DNA of 22,961 nt, taken from contig CANQZP010000015.1 in the NCBI GenBank assembly GCA_947628395.1, positions 1 to 22,961 of the forward strand. Reading direction: 5' to 3'. The position numbers and the translations under genes are program-made. Shown here piece after piece: positions 15,389 through 22,674 of the stretch; position 1 is the first letter of the stretch; each line of letters starts with the position of its first letter. The DNA comes from an uncultured Clostridia bacterium. GTDB taxonomy: Bacteria > Bacillota > Clostridia > TANB77 > CAG-508. The notes below the pieces were generated by a model. That model was not told the origin of the DNA. It ran no database searches and saw only the letters and a program-made list of their open reading frames with translations.

Positions 15389-15946
15389 ATGTTTGTATTT
15401 AATTTTAAAATTAATGGAAAGAAATGTTTTAAGATATTTTTTGTTATTGCAATTATATTTACAGTAGGTTTATTTGCTTATTCGAGTTATAAAATATTTT
15501 CAACAATAAAAAAAGAATCTGAAACTTTCAGAGTAGAAGATTCTATTCCCACTACTGAATATCCTGAAATAGATTCTAAAAATTATAGTAATGTTTTACG
15601 AGAAGTACATGATAATATTGATGATTATGTAGGGCAAAAAATGTCTTTTACAGGGTTTGTTTATAGAGTGAAGGGTTTAGAGAGTAATCAATTTGTTTTG
15701 GCTAGAAATATGATAATAAATGAAGCTTCTCAAAGTGTTGTTGTTGGTTTTTTGAGTGAATATGAGGATGCTAAGATGTTTAAAAATGATACTTGGGTAA
15801 AAGTTTATGGAACTATTGAAAAGGGTGATTTTTTTGGAGAAATACCAATTCTTAAAATAGATTATTTAGAGGAGACAACTGTTCCAGAAGATGAGTTTGT
15901 GCCTATTCCTGATGATACTTATGTTCCTACAAGTGTAATATATTAA
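15389..15946 (+). CDS. DUF1980/TIGR03943-like membrane protein
   Basis: 185 residues, the only clear plus-strand gene and divergent from secA. ATG 15389 is chosen because GTGAG lies about 9 nt upstream; GTG 15380 is an alternative. One membrane segment (about 12-34) is followed by an extracellular domain. The domain has DDYVGQKMSFTGFVYRVKGL, QFVLARNMI, VVVGFLSEYEDA and WVKVYGTIE, which match the C-terminal domain of the DUF1980 (YcgQ-type) family. That family usually sits beside a DUF318 permease and has two N-terminal membrane segments. Here there is only one, no permease is adjacent, and the usual Cys after the FVLAR block is absent. The function is unknown; a metal- or thiol-related envelope role is often suggested. 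Confidence 0.7.
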   Translation: MFVFNFKINGKKCFKIFFVIAIIFTVGLFAYSSYKIFSTIKKESETFRVEDSIPTTEYPEIDSKNYSNVLREVHDNIDDYVGQKMSFTGFVYRVKGLESNQFVLARNMIINEASQSVVVGFLSEYEDAKMFKNDTWVKVYGTIEKGDFFGEIPILKIDYLEETTVPEDEFVPIPDDTYVPTSVIY

Positions 15947-15970
15947 AGCAATATGTTGTAATTGACTTTT

Positions 15971-16045
15971 TTCAGACAGACGGGACGGAGTTTTTGTCTA
16001 AGAATTGAAAATTCTTAGACAAATAACTCCGTCCCCATGTCTGAA
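15971..16045. repeat. 75-bp three-part palindrome between convergent genes (MITE/REP-like)
   Basis: Three nested perfect inverted repeats: TTCAGACA 15971-15978 with 16038-16045; GGGACGGAGTT 15982-15992 with 16025-16035; GTCTAAGAATT 15996-16006 with 16010-16020 around a 3-nt loop. The GC-rich GGGACGGAG arms stand out from the AT-rich surroundings. It lies between the convergent DUF1980-like and AI-2E genes and may also serve as a bidirectional terminator, though no good T run follows the full structure. Confidence 0.65.
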
Positions 16046-16077
16046 ATAACTGCAACACCAATGCTATTAAAAATCAA

Positions 16078-17175
16078 TTATTTCCTCTCAAATATTGTCT
16101 TTATAACTCCCCTATCTATCATATTACTAAATATATTATTATATATTATCAAAACTATTGGACCAATAATTAAACCTGCAATTCCTATTATTTTAAAACC
16201 AGCATACATTGCAATCAATGTAAATAATGGATGTATACCAATTTGACCACTTACTATTCTTGGCTCTATTAGTTGTCTTGCAATTACTACAATCAAATAT
16301 AAAACTATTATAGCTACTGCAAAATTAAAGTCTCCATTTAATCCAGTAATTATTCCCCACGGAATCATTACTGTTCCTGAACCCAAAATTGGAAGAGCAT
16401 CAATAAAACCTATACCTAAAGCTACTAGAAGCGGATAAGAAATATTAAATCCAATGAACTTAAAGATATATAACCCTATAAGAACAATAAAAAAAGAAAG
16501 AATAATTAGGATAACTTCTGCCTTTAAATAACCACCTAATGATTTGCATATTTCTTTGAAATGATTATTAAATTTTTTTACCCAAAATTTAGGAAAATGA
16601 TGTTCTAATTCATCTAAAATAAATAATCTATCTGTACATATAAAATATGTTGCAAGAATAGTAATTATAAAATATATAAAAAAGGTTGGAATCATACTTA
16701 TTGTATTTAAAAGAGAAGTTAAAAATGCTTTTACATAACTTGTTCCCGTACTTATAAGCTCATTTGAAGAATTTTCTACTATCCCCCTTATCTCATCAGG
16801 GATTTCTATTCTTCTTAAATCAAAATTATTTATTAAATAATCCATTTTATTACTAATTATTTCTATATATTGATTAAGATTACTAAGTAATTTACTTGAT
16901 TCAGTAATTATAACTGTTATTCCCCATCCTAGCAAACCACATATAATACTAAAAACAATTATAAGACCAATAATTGCAGAAGTCTTTCTTGTAAATTTAG
17001 TTTTTCTCATAATAAATCTAATAAAAGGCTCCATAATTGTAGCAATAATTAAAGCAATTAAAAATGGCATAAAAAAAACAAAAAGCTTTATTAGAATATA
17101 AATTCCAATTATAGTAAGTAAAAAAATAGCAAGTCTTTTAAATACTTTAGACCAATACCCTAAATCTATAATCAT
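16078..17175 (-). CDS. AI-2E family transporter (PerM/YtvI-like permease)
   Basis: 365 residues with about eight membrane segments. Two are at the N-terminus (about 15-55), one near 65-90, then a soluble stretch (about 90-145), and the remainder toward the C-terminus. The family signature is seen in the late part: GFIDALPILGSGTVMIPW and, after the next helices, IEPRIVSGQIGIHPLFTLIA. The family was named for AI-2 export but includes putative ion/proton antiporters and sporulation-linked YtvI, so the substrate is open. AAGGAGA precedes the ATG. It lies about 100 nt downstream of the CBS-domain gene, with a hairpin in the gap. One CGG (in ACG GGA) is out of frame. Confidence 0.88.
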   Translation of the reverse strand: MIIDLGYWSKVFKRLAIFLLTIIGIYILIKLFVFFMPFLIALIIATIMEPFIRFIMRKTKFTRKTSAIIGLIIVFSIICGLLGWGITVIITESSKLLSNLNQYIEIISNKMDYLINNFDLRRIEIPDEIRGIVENSSNELISTGTSYVKAFLTSLLNTISMIPTFFIYFIITILATYFICTDRLFILDELEHHFPKFWVKKFNNHFKEICKSLGGYLKAEVILIILSFFIVLIGLYIFKFIGFNISYPLLVALGIGFIDALPILGSGTVMIPWGIITGLNGDFNFAVAIIVLYLIVVIARQLIEPRIVSGQIGIHPLFTLIAMYAGFKIIGIAGLIIGPIVLIIYNNIFSNMIDRGVIKTIFERK

Positions 17176-17195
17176 ATATGTCTCCTTTATGTAAT

Positions 17196-17226
17196 GAGGA
17201 ATCTTAAAAATTAAATAAGATACCTC
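17196..17226 (-). other. Hairpin in the gap before the AI-2E gene
   Basis: 17196-17206 pairs with 17216-17226 (GAGG plus TCTTA helices, one A-A mismatch, 9-nt loop). No T run follows in the minus direction, so it is not a convincing terminator of the CBS gene. It may be a 5' leader structure close to the ribosome binding site of the AI-2E gene. Confidence 0.4.
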
Positions 17227-17279
17227 AATTTAAAAGATATTATATATCACAATATTTATAAAATATGTCGAAGTTTAGT

Positions 17280-17723
17280 CTAATGGCAATTTTTACTCTT
17301 GAAATCACATTGACAAATATTTTCTACTACTTTTCCTACTTCTTTTGATTCAACGTCATTATTTCTAGCCAAATCACCCATTGATAAAATACCAACTATC
17401 TTATTATTTTCTATAACAGGTAATCTTCTAACTTGATTTATACACATTACATCAGAAGCATCTTCTAATTTAGTATCAGGTGTTGTTTTAATAATCTCAG
17501 AAGACATTATATCAGAAATTTTTGTTTTTGCTGTATCTTTTCCTGTTGAAACTGCTCTTAAAACAATATCCCTATCAGTTACAAAACCTAAAACTTGATT
17601 TTTTTCATCACAAACAGGAACAGCTCCTACTTGATTATCAGCCATTATTTTGGCTACTTCTTTAATAGTAGCATCAGATGTTACAAAACACACATCTTCG
17701 CACATACATTCTTTTACTCTCAT
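17280..17723 (-). CDS. Two-CBS-domain protein
   Basis: 147 residues from ATG 17723, which has GGAAG at 8-nt spacing; an upstream in-frame ATG (17786) lacks a site and overlaps the previous terminator. Two CBS motifs form a Bateman pair (about 7-60 and 70-125), with the repeated pattern VGAVPVCDE...GFVTDRDIVLRA and VRRLPVIEN...GILSMGDLAR. Such stand-alone pairs usually bind adenine nucleotides and act as stress or energy sensors. Unusual for the family are the cysteines at the start (ECMCEDVC) and end (ICQCDFKSKNC), which might bind metal or form redox contacts. Confidence 0.85.
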   Translation of the reverse strand: MRVKECMCEDVCFVTSDATIKEVAKIMADNQVGAVPVCDEKNQVLGFVTDRDIVLRAVSTGKDTAKTKISDIMSSEIIKTTPDTKLEDASDVMCINQVRRLPVIENNKIVGILSMGDLARNNDVESKEVGKVVENICQCDFKSKNCH

Positions 17724-17783
17724 TTTATTACTTCCTTTCAAAAAAATATTAAATTTATTATTTGTATTTTTAATGTAAATATG

Positions 17784-17822
17784 CAAAAAAAGAGGAATAA
17801 TTTTTCATCAAATTATTCCTCT
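17784..17822 (-). terminator. Intrinsic terminator of the small membrane protein gene
   Basis: A perfect 13-bp stem pairs 17791-17803 with 17810-17822 around a 6-nt loop. Seven T follow in the minus transcript (17790-17784). It begins 12 nt past the stop of the 139-residue gene. Confidence 0.88.
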
Positions 17823-17833
17823 AAAAAATTTAC

Positions 17834-18253
17834 TTATCTAATTAATATATCTAAACATATCAACACCATTGATAACAATAGTGACAGATAAAAGAAGTTG
17901 AATAACACTCCTGAAATCAGAAAAGATAGACTAATTAGAATCAGAACCGGTCTAAGAATATTTTTCAATTTCTCCTTTGTTATCTTTTTCTGCTTTAATT
18001 TCTTGGCAGTACTAACATTAGCTTGAGAGTTAGGCATCTTCAATAAATCAAAAACATTTGCATCGATTAGAAGCATCATAAGAACTTGTAATACGAAAAA
18101 AATATATAATATTATTTTGGTTACGTCAAATCCATTCATAACAAAATAATCTGTTTTGCTAGTTTCTGCAATTGAATAAAAGAAAAAGAAACATATTGGT
18201 AATTCTATTATTCCTAAAACGACAGTTATTAATAAAGCAAATTTTTTTCTCAT
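17834..18253 (-). CDS. Small four-helix membrane protein, unknown
   Basis: 139 residues from ATG 18253. This start is preferred over ATG 18262 because AAAGGA lies 8 nt before it but directly abuts the earlier one. Four hydrophobic segments are seen: about 6-27, 41-64, and two packed at 101-138. A charged Lys-rich loop (SAKKLKQKKITKEKLKN) lies between the second and third. I do not recognise the family. It is monocistronic, with its own promoter, a long hairpin-containing leader and a strong terminator. An out-of-frame CGG occurs in AGA CCG GTT. Confidence 0.65.
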   Translation of the reverse strand: MRKKFALLITVVLGIIELPICFFFFYSIAETSKTDYFVMNGFDVTKIILYIFFVLQVLMMLLIDANVFDLLKMPNSQANVSTAKKLKQKKITKEKLKNILRPVLILISLSFLISGVLFNFFYLSLLLSMVLICLDILIR

Positions 18254-18305
18254 TTTTTTCATTCCTTTCTATTTTGCAATTGGTCTACAGTTACATATAT
18301 GTCAA

Positions 18306-18325
18306 CTAACTAATATATTAGTTAG
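18306..18325. promoter_or_regulatory. 20-bp perfect palindrome in the leader of the small membrane protein gene
   Basis: CTAACTAATATATTAGTTAG is fully self-complementary and lies between the promoter and the ribosome binding site, about 53 nt before the start codon. It could be an operator or a leader RNA hairpin. Confidence 0.4.
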
Positions 18326-18335
18326 ATAAAAAGGA

Positions 18336-18371
18336 TTTTTATAGGCTGAAAAATTAGCCTGCTTATAAAAA
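18336..18371 (-). terminator. Terminator-like hairpin in the same leader (possible attenuator)
   Basis: AGGCT/AGCCT (18343-18347 with 18356-18360) and a TTTTTAT/ATAAAAA extension form a bulged stem. It is followed after two C by five T in the minus transcript. It lies downstream of the predicted promoter and upstream of the gene, so early termination could control the gene. Confidence 0.35.
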
Positions 18372-18382
18372 TAAGTAATATT

Positions 18383-18411
18383 ATTATAACACATAAAATT
18401 GGGAAAGTCTA
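18383..18411 (-). promoter_or_regulatory. Promoter of the small membrane protein gene
   Basis: TATAAT (18388-18383) with TAGACT (18411-18406) 17 nt upstream on the minus strand; the predicted leader is about 120 nt long. Confidence 0.55.
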
Positions 18412-18550
18412 CATAAATCAGTAATATTTTGCTGATATCAAAGGTGACACCTTCCAAAAGTTTCTATTTTTGTTTACTTAAGACTTGACTTCAAAAGATT
18501 TCTACAATTTTTATACACAACAATTTAATGAAACATCAAATGTTTCTAAA

Positions 18551-19739
18551 TTATTTTCTCTCTAATTCTATTACAACATCTTTACTACCTTCCATTGTGG
18601 TCATTGTGAAATATACCTTTAATTTATCTGTTGCATCATATTTTGTAAGTGAATATTTTTCATAACTTGAAAATTCTCCTAAAAGTCCATAATGACCTGC
18701 TGTTTCTCCAGAACCGTCCTAAGTCTGGATAAAATTTTTCGCCTTTTTCGTTTTCAACATAACAATTATTAACAAATGGAGTATCTATAGTACTTAGTCC
18801 CCATTCTTCAAAAGCATCAGTTTTTTCTTTTTTTACTTCTTCTGAATCATTTTCCTCATATATTGGTTTTACTTGAGTTTCAAAATCAAATTTCATACAT
18901 GTATTATATACCGCTGCCTGCGTAACATGAATACTTTCATCACTACTGTTTTTTACTTTATACAAAATAGCTTCTCTATTATAAAATTCTTCAGGAACAT
19001 CTATATCAATTTTCCAATTTCCAGTTAATGCTGTTTCTTCATTCTCAGATATTTCTCTTTCCGACATATTTATTTGAATTAGATCAATAAATAATTTTTT
19101 ACTTTTTGGATAAGGATTTGCATAAAAGTTACATATAAATTCAGCTGTATTTTCTTCTTTTGATTTACTCTTTATATACCAGTTACTTCCATTGTTTATA
19201 TAATTTTCATTAAATTCTCCATATTTATAATCTAAATTATTTTTTTCACAATAATTATCAAAAGTTTCTTTATCTGAACAGTATATTATTCTATTTTCTT
19301 CATCAGTAATAATCATTTTAGCAAATCTCATTCTGCTTATTTTTGAAATATCTATCTCATTATCCAGTTTTACTGAAAAAGTTAAACTTAAATTAAAATC
19401 ATCCATTAATACATTATCTACTTTTATTTCGGCATTGCTTGATTCAATATAATTCATTTCTGGAACATAAATATAATTATTTTCTATTGCTGTATCAACC
19501 CCTTCACTGCCATTAAAGAAATTGTGTACAACCTTTTTTATATCTTTTGCATATACCAAGCCTGTTACTAAACAAACCAGCATACTTGCAGCTATAACAT
19601 TTGGTACAACTTTAAATCTTTTTTTAGTTTTTTTCTTATCACTAAATATATTTTTAATAGCATTTTGATATTCTATAGGTTCTAGAACTTCTTTTTTCAA
19701 AATACTTTTTATACATTCATCAAACTCTTTTTCCTTCAA
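18551..19739 (-). CDS. DUF4179 membrane protein (ECF sigma partner), needs a +1 shift at CGG codon 342
   Basis: 395 residues after correction. A cytoplasmic N-terminus of about 45 residues (likely sigma-binding) precedes one membrane segment (46-63) and a long extracytoplasmic part with the DUF4179 arrangement. This is the usual anti-sigma/sensor layout. It starts at a TTG with GGGAGGT upstream and overlaps the sigma gene by 20 bases. In the zero frame the chain ends soon after CGG (18716-18714) in a non-homologous arginine/tryptophan-rich tail. Reading CGGT as Gly gives YPDLGGSGETAGHYGLLGEF and continues to a family-like beta-strand ending at 18551 (YSLTKYDATDKLKVYFT...). Out-of-frame CGGs at two other places are harmless. 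The partner relationship is inferred from gene order. Confidence 0.82.
18713..18716 (-). other. CGG-associated +1 shift site in the DUF4179 gene (CGGT read as Gly)
   Basis: The zero frame reads TTA GGA CGG TTC TGG. Reading CGGT as one unit gives L-G-G-S-G-E and opens 54 further codons before the stop at 18551. Confidence 0.65.
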
Positions 19740-20259
19740 TTTGATTACCTCCCATATAATTTAATCTAATTTTTTGTCTAGCTCTAAAAAGATGAGTTTT
19801 TACCGTATTTTTCTTCATCTTTAGAATCTTTCCTATTTCTTCTATTTTATAATCTTCCATATAATATAGAGTACTTATTATTCTTTCTTCATACTTTAAA
19901 TTTTCTAATAAAGAATAAAAGTTTAAGTTATTTTCTATATTTTCATTACTGTTAAAAGTTAAATTATTATTTTGATAATAATTGTTTGTTACAGACTCAT
20001 TTTTATAATTTTTCTTATAAATTTTATTACAATTATTAATAAGTATTTTCGTAACCCAGCTTTTTAATTTTTTAATATCTTTTAATTTTTTTATGGATTT
20101 ATATGCTTCTAACATTGTTTCCTGTATAGCATCATTTATATCTTCTTCATTGCTTATACGAGTTTTTGCAATTTTGTATAAATCATTTCTAATACTTAAA
20201 ATAATCTGTGTAAAAGCCTCTCTATCCCCTTTCTGAGCTTTTTGTATCAATTCTTCCAT
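19720..20259 (-). CDS. ECF-type RNA polymerase sigma factor
   Basis: 179 residues. Sigma region 2 (about 12-75) includes the DINDAIQETMLEAYKSI helix and a KSWVTKILINN stretch. A variable Asn/Tyr-rich linker (about 80-112) follows, then region 4 (about 118-170) with YMEDYKIEEIGKILKMKKNT and the DNA-contacting VKTHLFRARQKI helix. There are no regions 1 or 3, so it is an extracytoplasmic-function sigma factor. GGAGG lies 12 nt before the ATG, a rather long spacing. The last 20 bases overlap the DUF4179 gene, so the pair is translationally coupled. Autoregulation is likely from the TGAAACC element upstream. Confidence 0.92.
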   Translation of the reverse strand: MEELIQKAQKGDREAFTQIILSIRNDLYKIAKTRISNEEDINDAIQETMLEAYKSIKKLKDIKKLKSWVTKILINNCNKIYKKNYKNESVTNNYYQNNNLTFNSNENIENNLNFYSLLENLKYEERIISTLYYMEDYKIEEIGKILKMKKNTVKTHLFRARQKIRLNYMGGNQIEGKRV

Positions 20260-20331
20260 GTTTAATAATTACCTCCAATCTATATGTACATATCAGATAT
20301 CTAACTATAAGTGTTCTTTTATATAAAAAAA

Positions 20332-20338
20332 GGTTTCA
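20332..20338 (-). promoter_or_regulatory. ECF-type -35 element before the sigma gene
   Basis: TGAAACC followed by a T run on the minus strand resembles the AAC-containing -35 of ECF-dependent promoters. It lies about 70 nt before the sigma ATG. I could not find an equally good -10, so autoregulation remains an inference. Confidence 0.35.
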
Positions 20339-20501
20339 AATTTTTTATTTTTTATTCTTAAAAAAAATTATGAACTGAATTTCAAAAGTATTTAACTTTT
20401 TATTCTCATTTCAACATCTGCTTTTCTTTATTCAAAGAAGTTGATTTTTGGTATGTATTTTGTGTTTTTTATACAATCTAAATAGATTTTTGACACAATT
20501 A

Positions 20502-20531
20502 TAGAGCTTGCACAAATAATCACAAGCTCTA
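20502..20531 (-). other. Hairpin after the 144-residue gene
   Basis: A 9-bp stem TAGAGCTTG / CAAGCTCTA (20502-20510 with 20523-20531) lies 13 nt past a stop codon. It lacks a T run on either side, so it may be a weak terminator or transcript-end stabiliser. Apart from this hairpin and the ECF-type element, I see nothing recognisable in 20260-20543. Confidence 0.45.
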
Positions 20532-20543
20532 GTAGATAAAAAA

Positions 20544-20978
20544 TTATTTTTTAGAATAATATTTTTTAAAAATTCTTTTTATGGTAAGAAAATCTTTATC
20601 AGCATCAGTATTTGAAACACCTTTATAGTATTTATAAAATGTTCTATTATCTTTTTTTTCAATTATATTATAATTATCAATTTCTATATCACTTGGAGCA
20701 GAATAGATTATTGAAAATTCAGATTCATGCCTATATGGTTCAACATATAATATTTTTTCTATTTTTACATCTAAGTTATTATTTAAATTTAATATACTAA
20801 AAATTTCCTTGTTTTCGTCTTCATTCAATTCATTCTCTACAAAAGTTACTTCTAGTTCTTTTCCAGCTGGAAATTCAAAAAGAATTTTAGCTGCTAAATT
20901 AGAAAACATATATATAATATATATTCTTAATAAAATTATCAATATAATTGCCAAAAATACTCCAATTATTTTTTTCAT
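20544..20978 (-). CDS. Unknown membrane-anchored protein (144 residues)
   Basis: One N-terminal hydrophobic segment (about 4-26) is an anchor or uncleaved signal; there is no lipobox. The extracytoplasmic part has alternating strands and helices, with many Glu/Asp/Lys and short Tyr-rich strands (SEFSIIYSAPSDIEIDNYNI) and ends in a basic helix. I do not recognise it. AAGGAG precedes the ATG. It follows two other anchored proteins of unknown function in the same direction, with a 96-nt gap, so it could be the last gene of their operon. Confidence 0.6.
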   Translation of the reverse strand: MKKIIGVFLAIILIILLRIYIIYMFSNLAAKILFEFPAGKELEVTFVENELNEDENKEIFSILNLNNNLDVKIEKILYVEPYRHESEFSIIYSAPSDIEIDNYNIIEKKDNRTFYKYYKGVSNTDADKDFLTIKRIFKKYYSKK

Positions 20979-21074
20979 TTTATACTCCTTTTACTAAATC
21001 AATAAAACATTCTGAAGCATAGTTATTACTTTTTCTTTGATAATTTTGATTTTTTAATCAATATATTCAATTTT

Positions 21075-21563
21075 TTATTCATCATTTGTTTCATTAGTTT
21101 TTGTTTTTAATTTTATAATCTTTATCACTTCAATAAATATTACTATTATTGTTACAATAGTATTTAATTTAATGTAAAATATATTTCTTTTTATGTTTTT
21201 AATCTTATCCTTTTCATCTTTACTATATAATACTTTTTCATAATAACACATATAATAATTATCATCTATTTTTTGTTTTTTATTAGTAATTTCTCCTTCA
21301 TAAACCATACTACTAGAACTAACATCAGAATATTGTAAATTATAATAATTATATTTATCAATAGCAATTTTGAACTTTATATAAAAAGGATTATCAGAGC
21401 CAACCCCTAAAGATTCTCTTATATCTTCTATTTTAAAATCACTTGAGTTGTCTATGTTTAGCATTTTCCCTATTTCTTTCTTGCTATTATTATATAATAT
21501 AAATAGTAGAGCTTCTAAAATTATACAAATAATACAAATTAATTTTAGTATATTTTTCTTCAT
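21075..21563 (-). CDS. Unknown protein with membrane segments at both ends (162 residues)
   Basis: Hydrophobic segments at about 5-26 and 128-150 flank a soluble central part (about 30-125) rich in Asp/Ser/Tyr, with DNPFYIKFKIAIDKYNYYN and a Lys-rich stretch before the second segment. Both ends are therefore probably cytoplasmic and the centre external. GAGGA precedes the ATG. It starts 31 nt after the 330-residue gene and is probably co-transcribed with it. No family is recognised. Confidence 0.6.
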   Translation of the reverse strand: MKKNILKLICIICIILEALLFILYNNSKKEIGKMLNIDNSSDFKIEDIRESLGVGSDNPFYIKFKIAIDKYNYYNLQYSDVSSSSMVYEGEITNKKQKIDDNYYMCYYEKVLYSKDEKDKIKNIKRNIFYIKLNTIVTIIVIFIEVIKIIKLKTKTNETNDE

Positions 21564-21594
21564 AAATTCCTCACTACTTTTTTATCATTCTTTC

Positions 21595-22587
21595 TTAATC
21601 TTCTAACCAGTTTTGAATTATTACTAAAATATCTTGTCTATCTTGATTTCGCCCTCCATAAAATAAATACTTAATATCTTTATAATTACCATTTGGGAAT
21701 TCTTGTTTTTCTAACTTTTTATATGTATTATGATACTTTTTCTCTTCTCCTAAAACTATTTTATCAACATAAAATACTTCATTTTCAAAATTCACATCTA
21801 TTATTTGAATTTTCCCATCAGATAGATTATATACTCTTACAAAACTTGTCTCTCCTCTTTCTGTTTTTTCTATAAATTCATCTAATTGATTTTCATTAGG
21901 AGATACTACTTTATTATTTTTTAGAACAAAACAACCATCTTCAATTGCTGTATTAATCGAATAATCCATTGGTAATTTTGACATTTCTATAATATTTTCA
22001 TTATTAAAAGTTTTATGTTCGATTGTTATTTTTATATTATCTTTTAATTGTGAATTATCAATAATAGCATACCATACATTAGTTATATCATCCATATTTG
22101 GGTTTTCTTTTTGTTTCATTATTATGTTAGTTGTAGTTTCATCTGCATAAACATTAGATATCTCCATATCAATTTCATCAAGATCTCTATAATTTTCGTT
22201 TGCAATTATTACAATAAAATTTTTATCAAAATCAATTTCAGAAACTTCTGGAAAAGTTGGTATCCTTGATTTATATATTTCGTAATCATTAGAATTTGTT
22301 ATAGCTCTATAATATAATCTTACATCATCTTGCCAAGTCATATCATTAGCCATCAAATCTGTCTCATAATCTGTATATCCACTACCATCATCAAATAAGC
22401 CCCTCGTTTCCATTTTATCTTGTTTTTTTATAATTTTCGCTTTTGTCGTCTCCATTTTATCCTGTTTTTTTATAAATTTATTATAAATTTTTGTTCCTGC
22501 AAATCCTATTCCTATTAAAACCAATATAATACACAAAATTATAATACCTACTTTTACTATTTTATTCATATCTAAATCTTTATTCAT
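21595..22587 (-). CDS. Unknown membrane-anchored protein with an internal tandem repeat (330 residues)
   Basis: The start chosen is ATG 22587. An upstream in-frame TTG (22638) overlaps the -35 of the predicted promoter and so cannot be used from that promoter; ATG 22593 is also possible. One membrane segment (about 11-32) is followed by a tandem duplication of KKQDKMET at 40-47 and 54-61, encoded by two nearly identical 42-bp units (22405-22470). The remaining 260 residues are acidic, with mixed alpha/beta character and conserved-looking aromatic patches (MTWQDDVRLYYRAI, TNVWYAIIDNS). No family recognised. It heads a three-gene set of anchored unknowns downstream of a peptidase. Confidence 0.6.
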   Translation of the reverse strand: MNKDLDMNKIVKVGIIILCIILVLIGIGFAGTKIYNKFIKKQDKMETTKAKIIKKQDKMETRGLFDDGSGYTDYETDLMANDMTWQDDVRLYYRAITNSNDYEIYKSRIPTFPEVSEIDFDKNFIVIIANENYRDLDEIDMEISNVYADETTTNIIMKQKENPNMDDITNVWYAIIDNSQLKDNIKITIEHKTFNNENIIEMSKLPMDYSINTAIEDGCFVLKNNKVVSPNENQLDEFIEKTERGETSFVRVYNLSDGKIQIIDVNFENEVFYVDKIVLGEEKKYHNTYKKLEKQEFPNGNYKDIKYLFYGGRNQDRQDILVIIQNWLED

Positions 22588-22609
22588 ATTCATTCTCGCT
22601 TTCAAATAA

Positions 22610-22638
22610 TATATACCATTAAATATAAAAAGTTTCAA
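22610..22638 (-). promoter_or_regulatory. Promoter of the three unknown anchored-protein genes
   Basis: TTGAAA (22638-22633) and TATATA (22615-22610) with a 17-nt spacer; the leader would be only about 15-20 nt long. Confidence 0.5.
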
Positions 22639-22674
22639 TTTTTTTATTATATCATAGTTTTACTTATTATAAAA

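Noticed and set aside
18441..18453. AAGGTG / CACCTT small palindrome as an insertion-element end
   Set aside because: Six-base arms around one base are too short, and no partner end or target duplication is visible.
2145..18716. Simple reassignment of CGG to another amino acid (Trp or Gln, as in some Bacillota)
   Set aside because: Substituting one residue leaves all five sites out of frame; only a one-base skip restores the proteins. In-frame CGG never coincides with a conserved Trp, Gln or Arg here.
20502..20531. Calling the 9-bp hairpin an intrinsic terminator
   Set aside because: There is no T run after the stem on either strand; kept only as a hairpin.
22588..22638. TTG start at 22638 for the 330-residue protein
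   Set aside because: It has no ribosome binding site and overlaps the -35 of the predicted promoter; ATG 22587 fits better.
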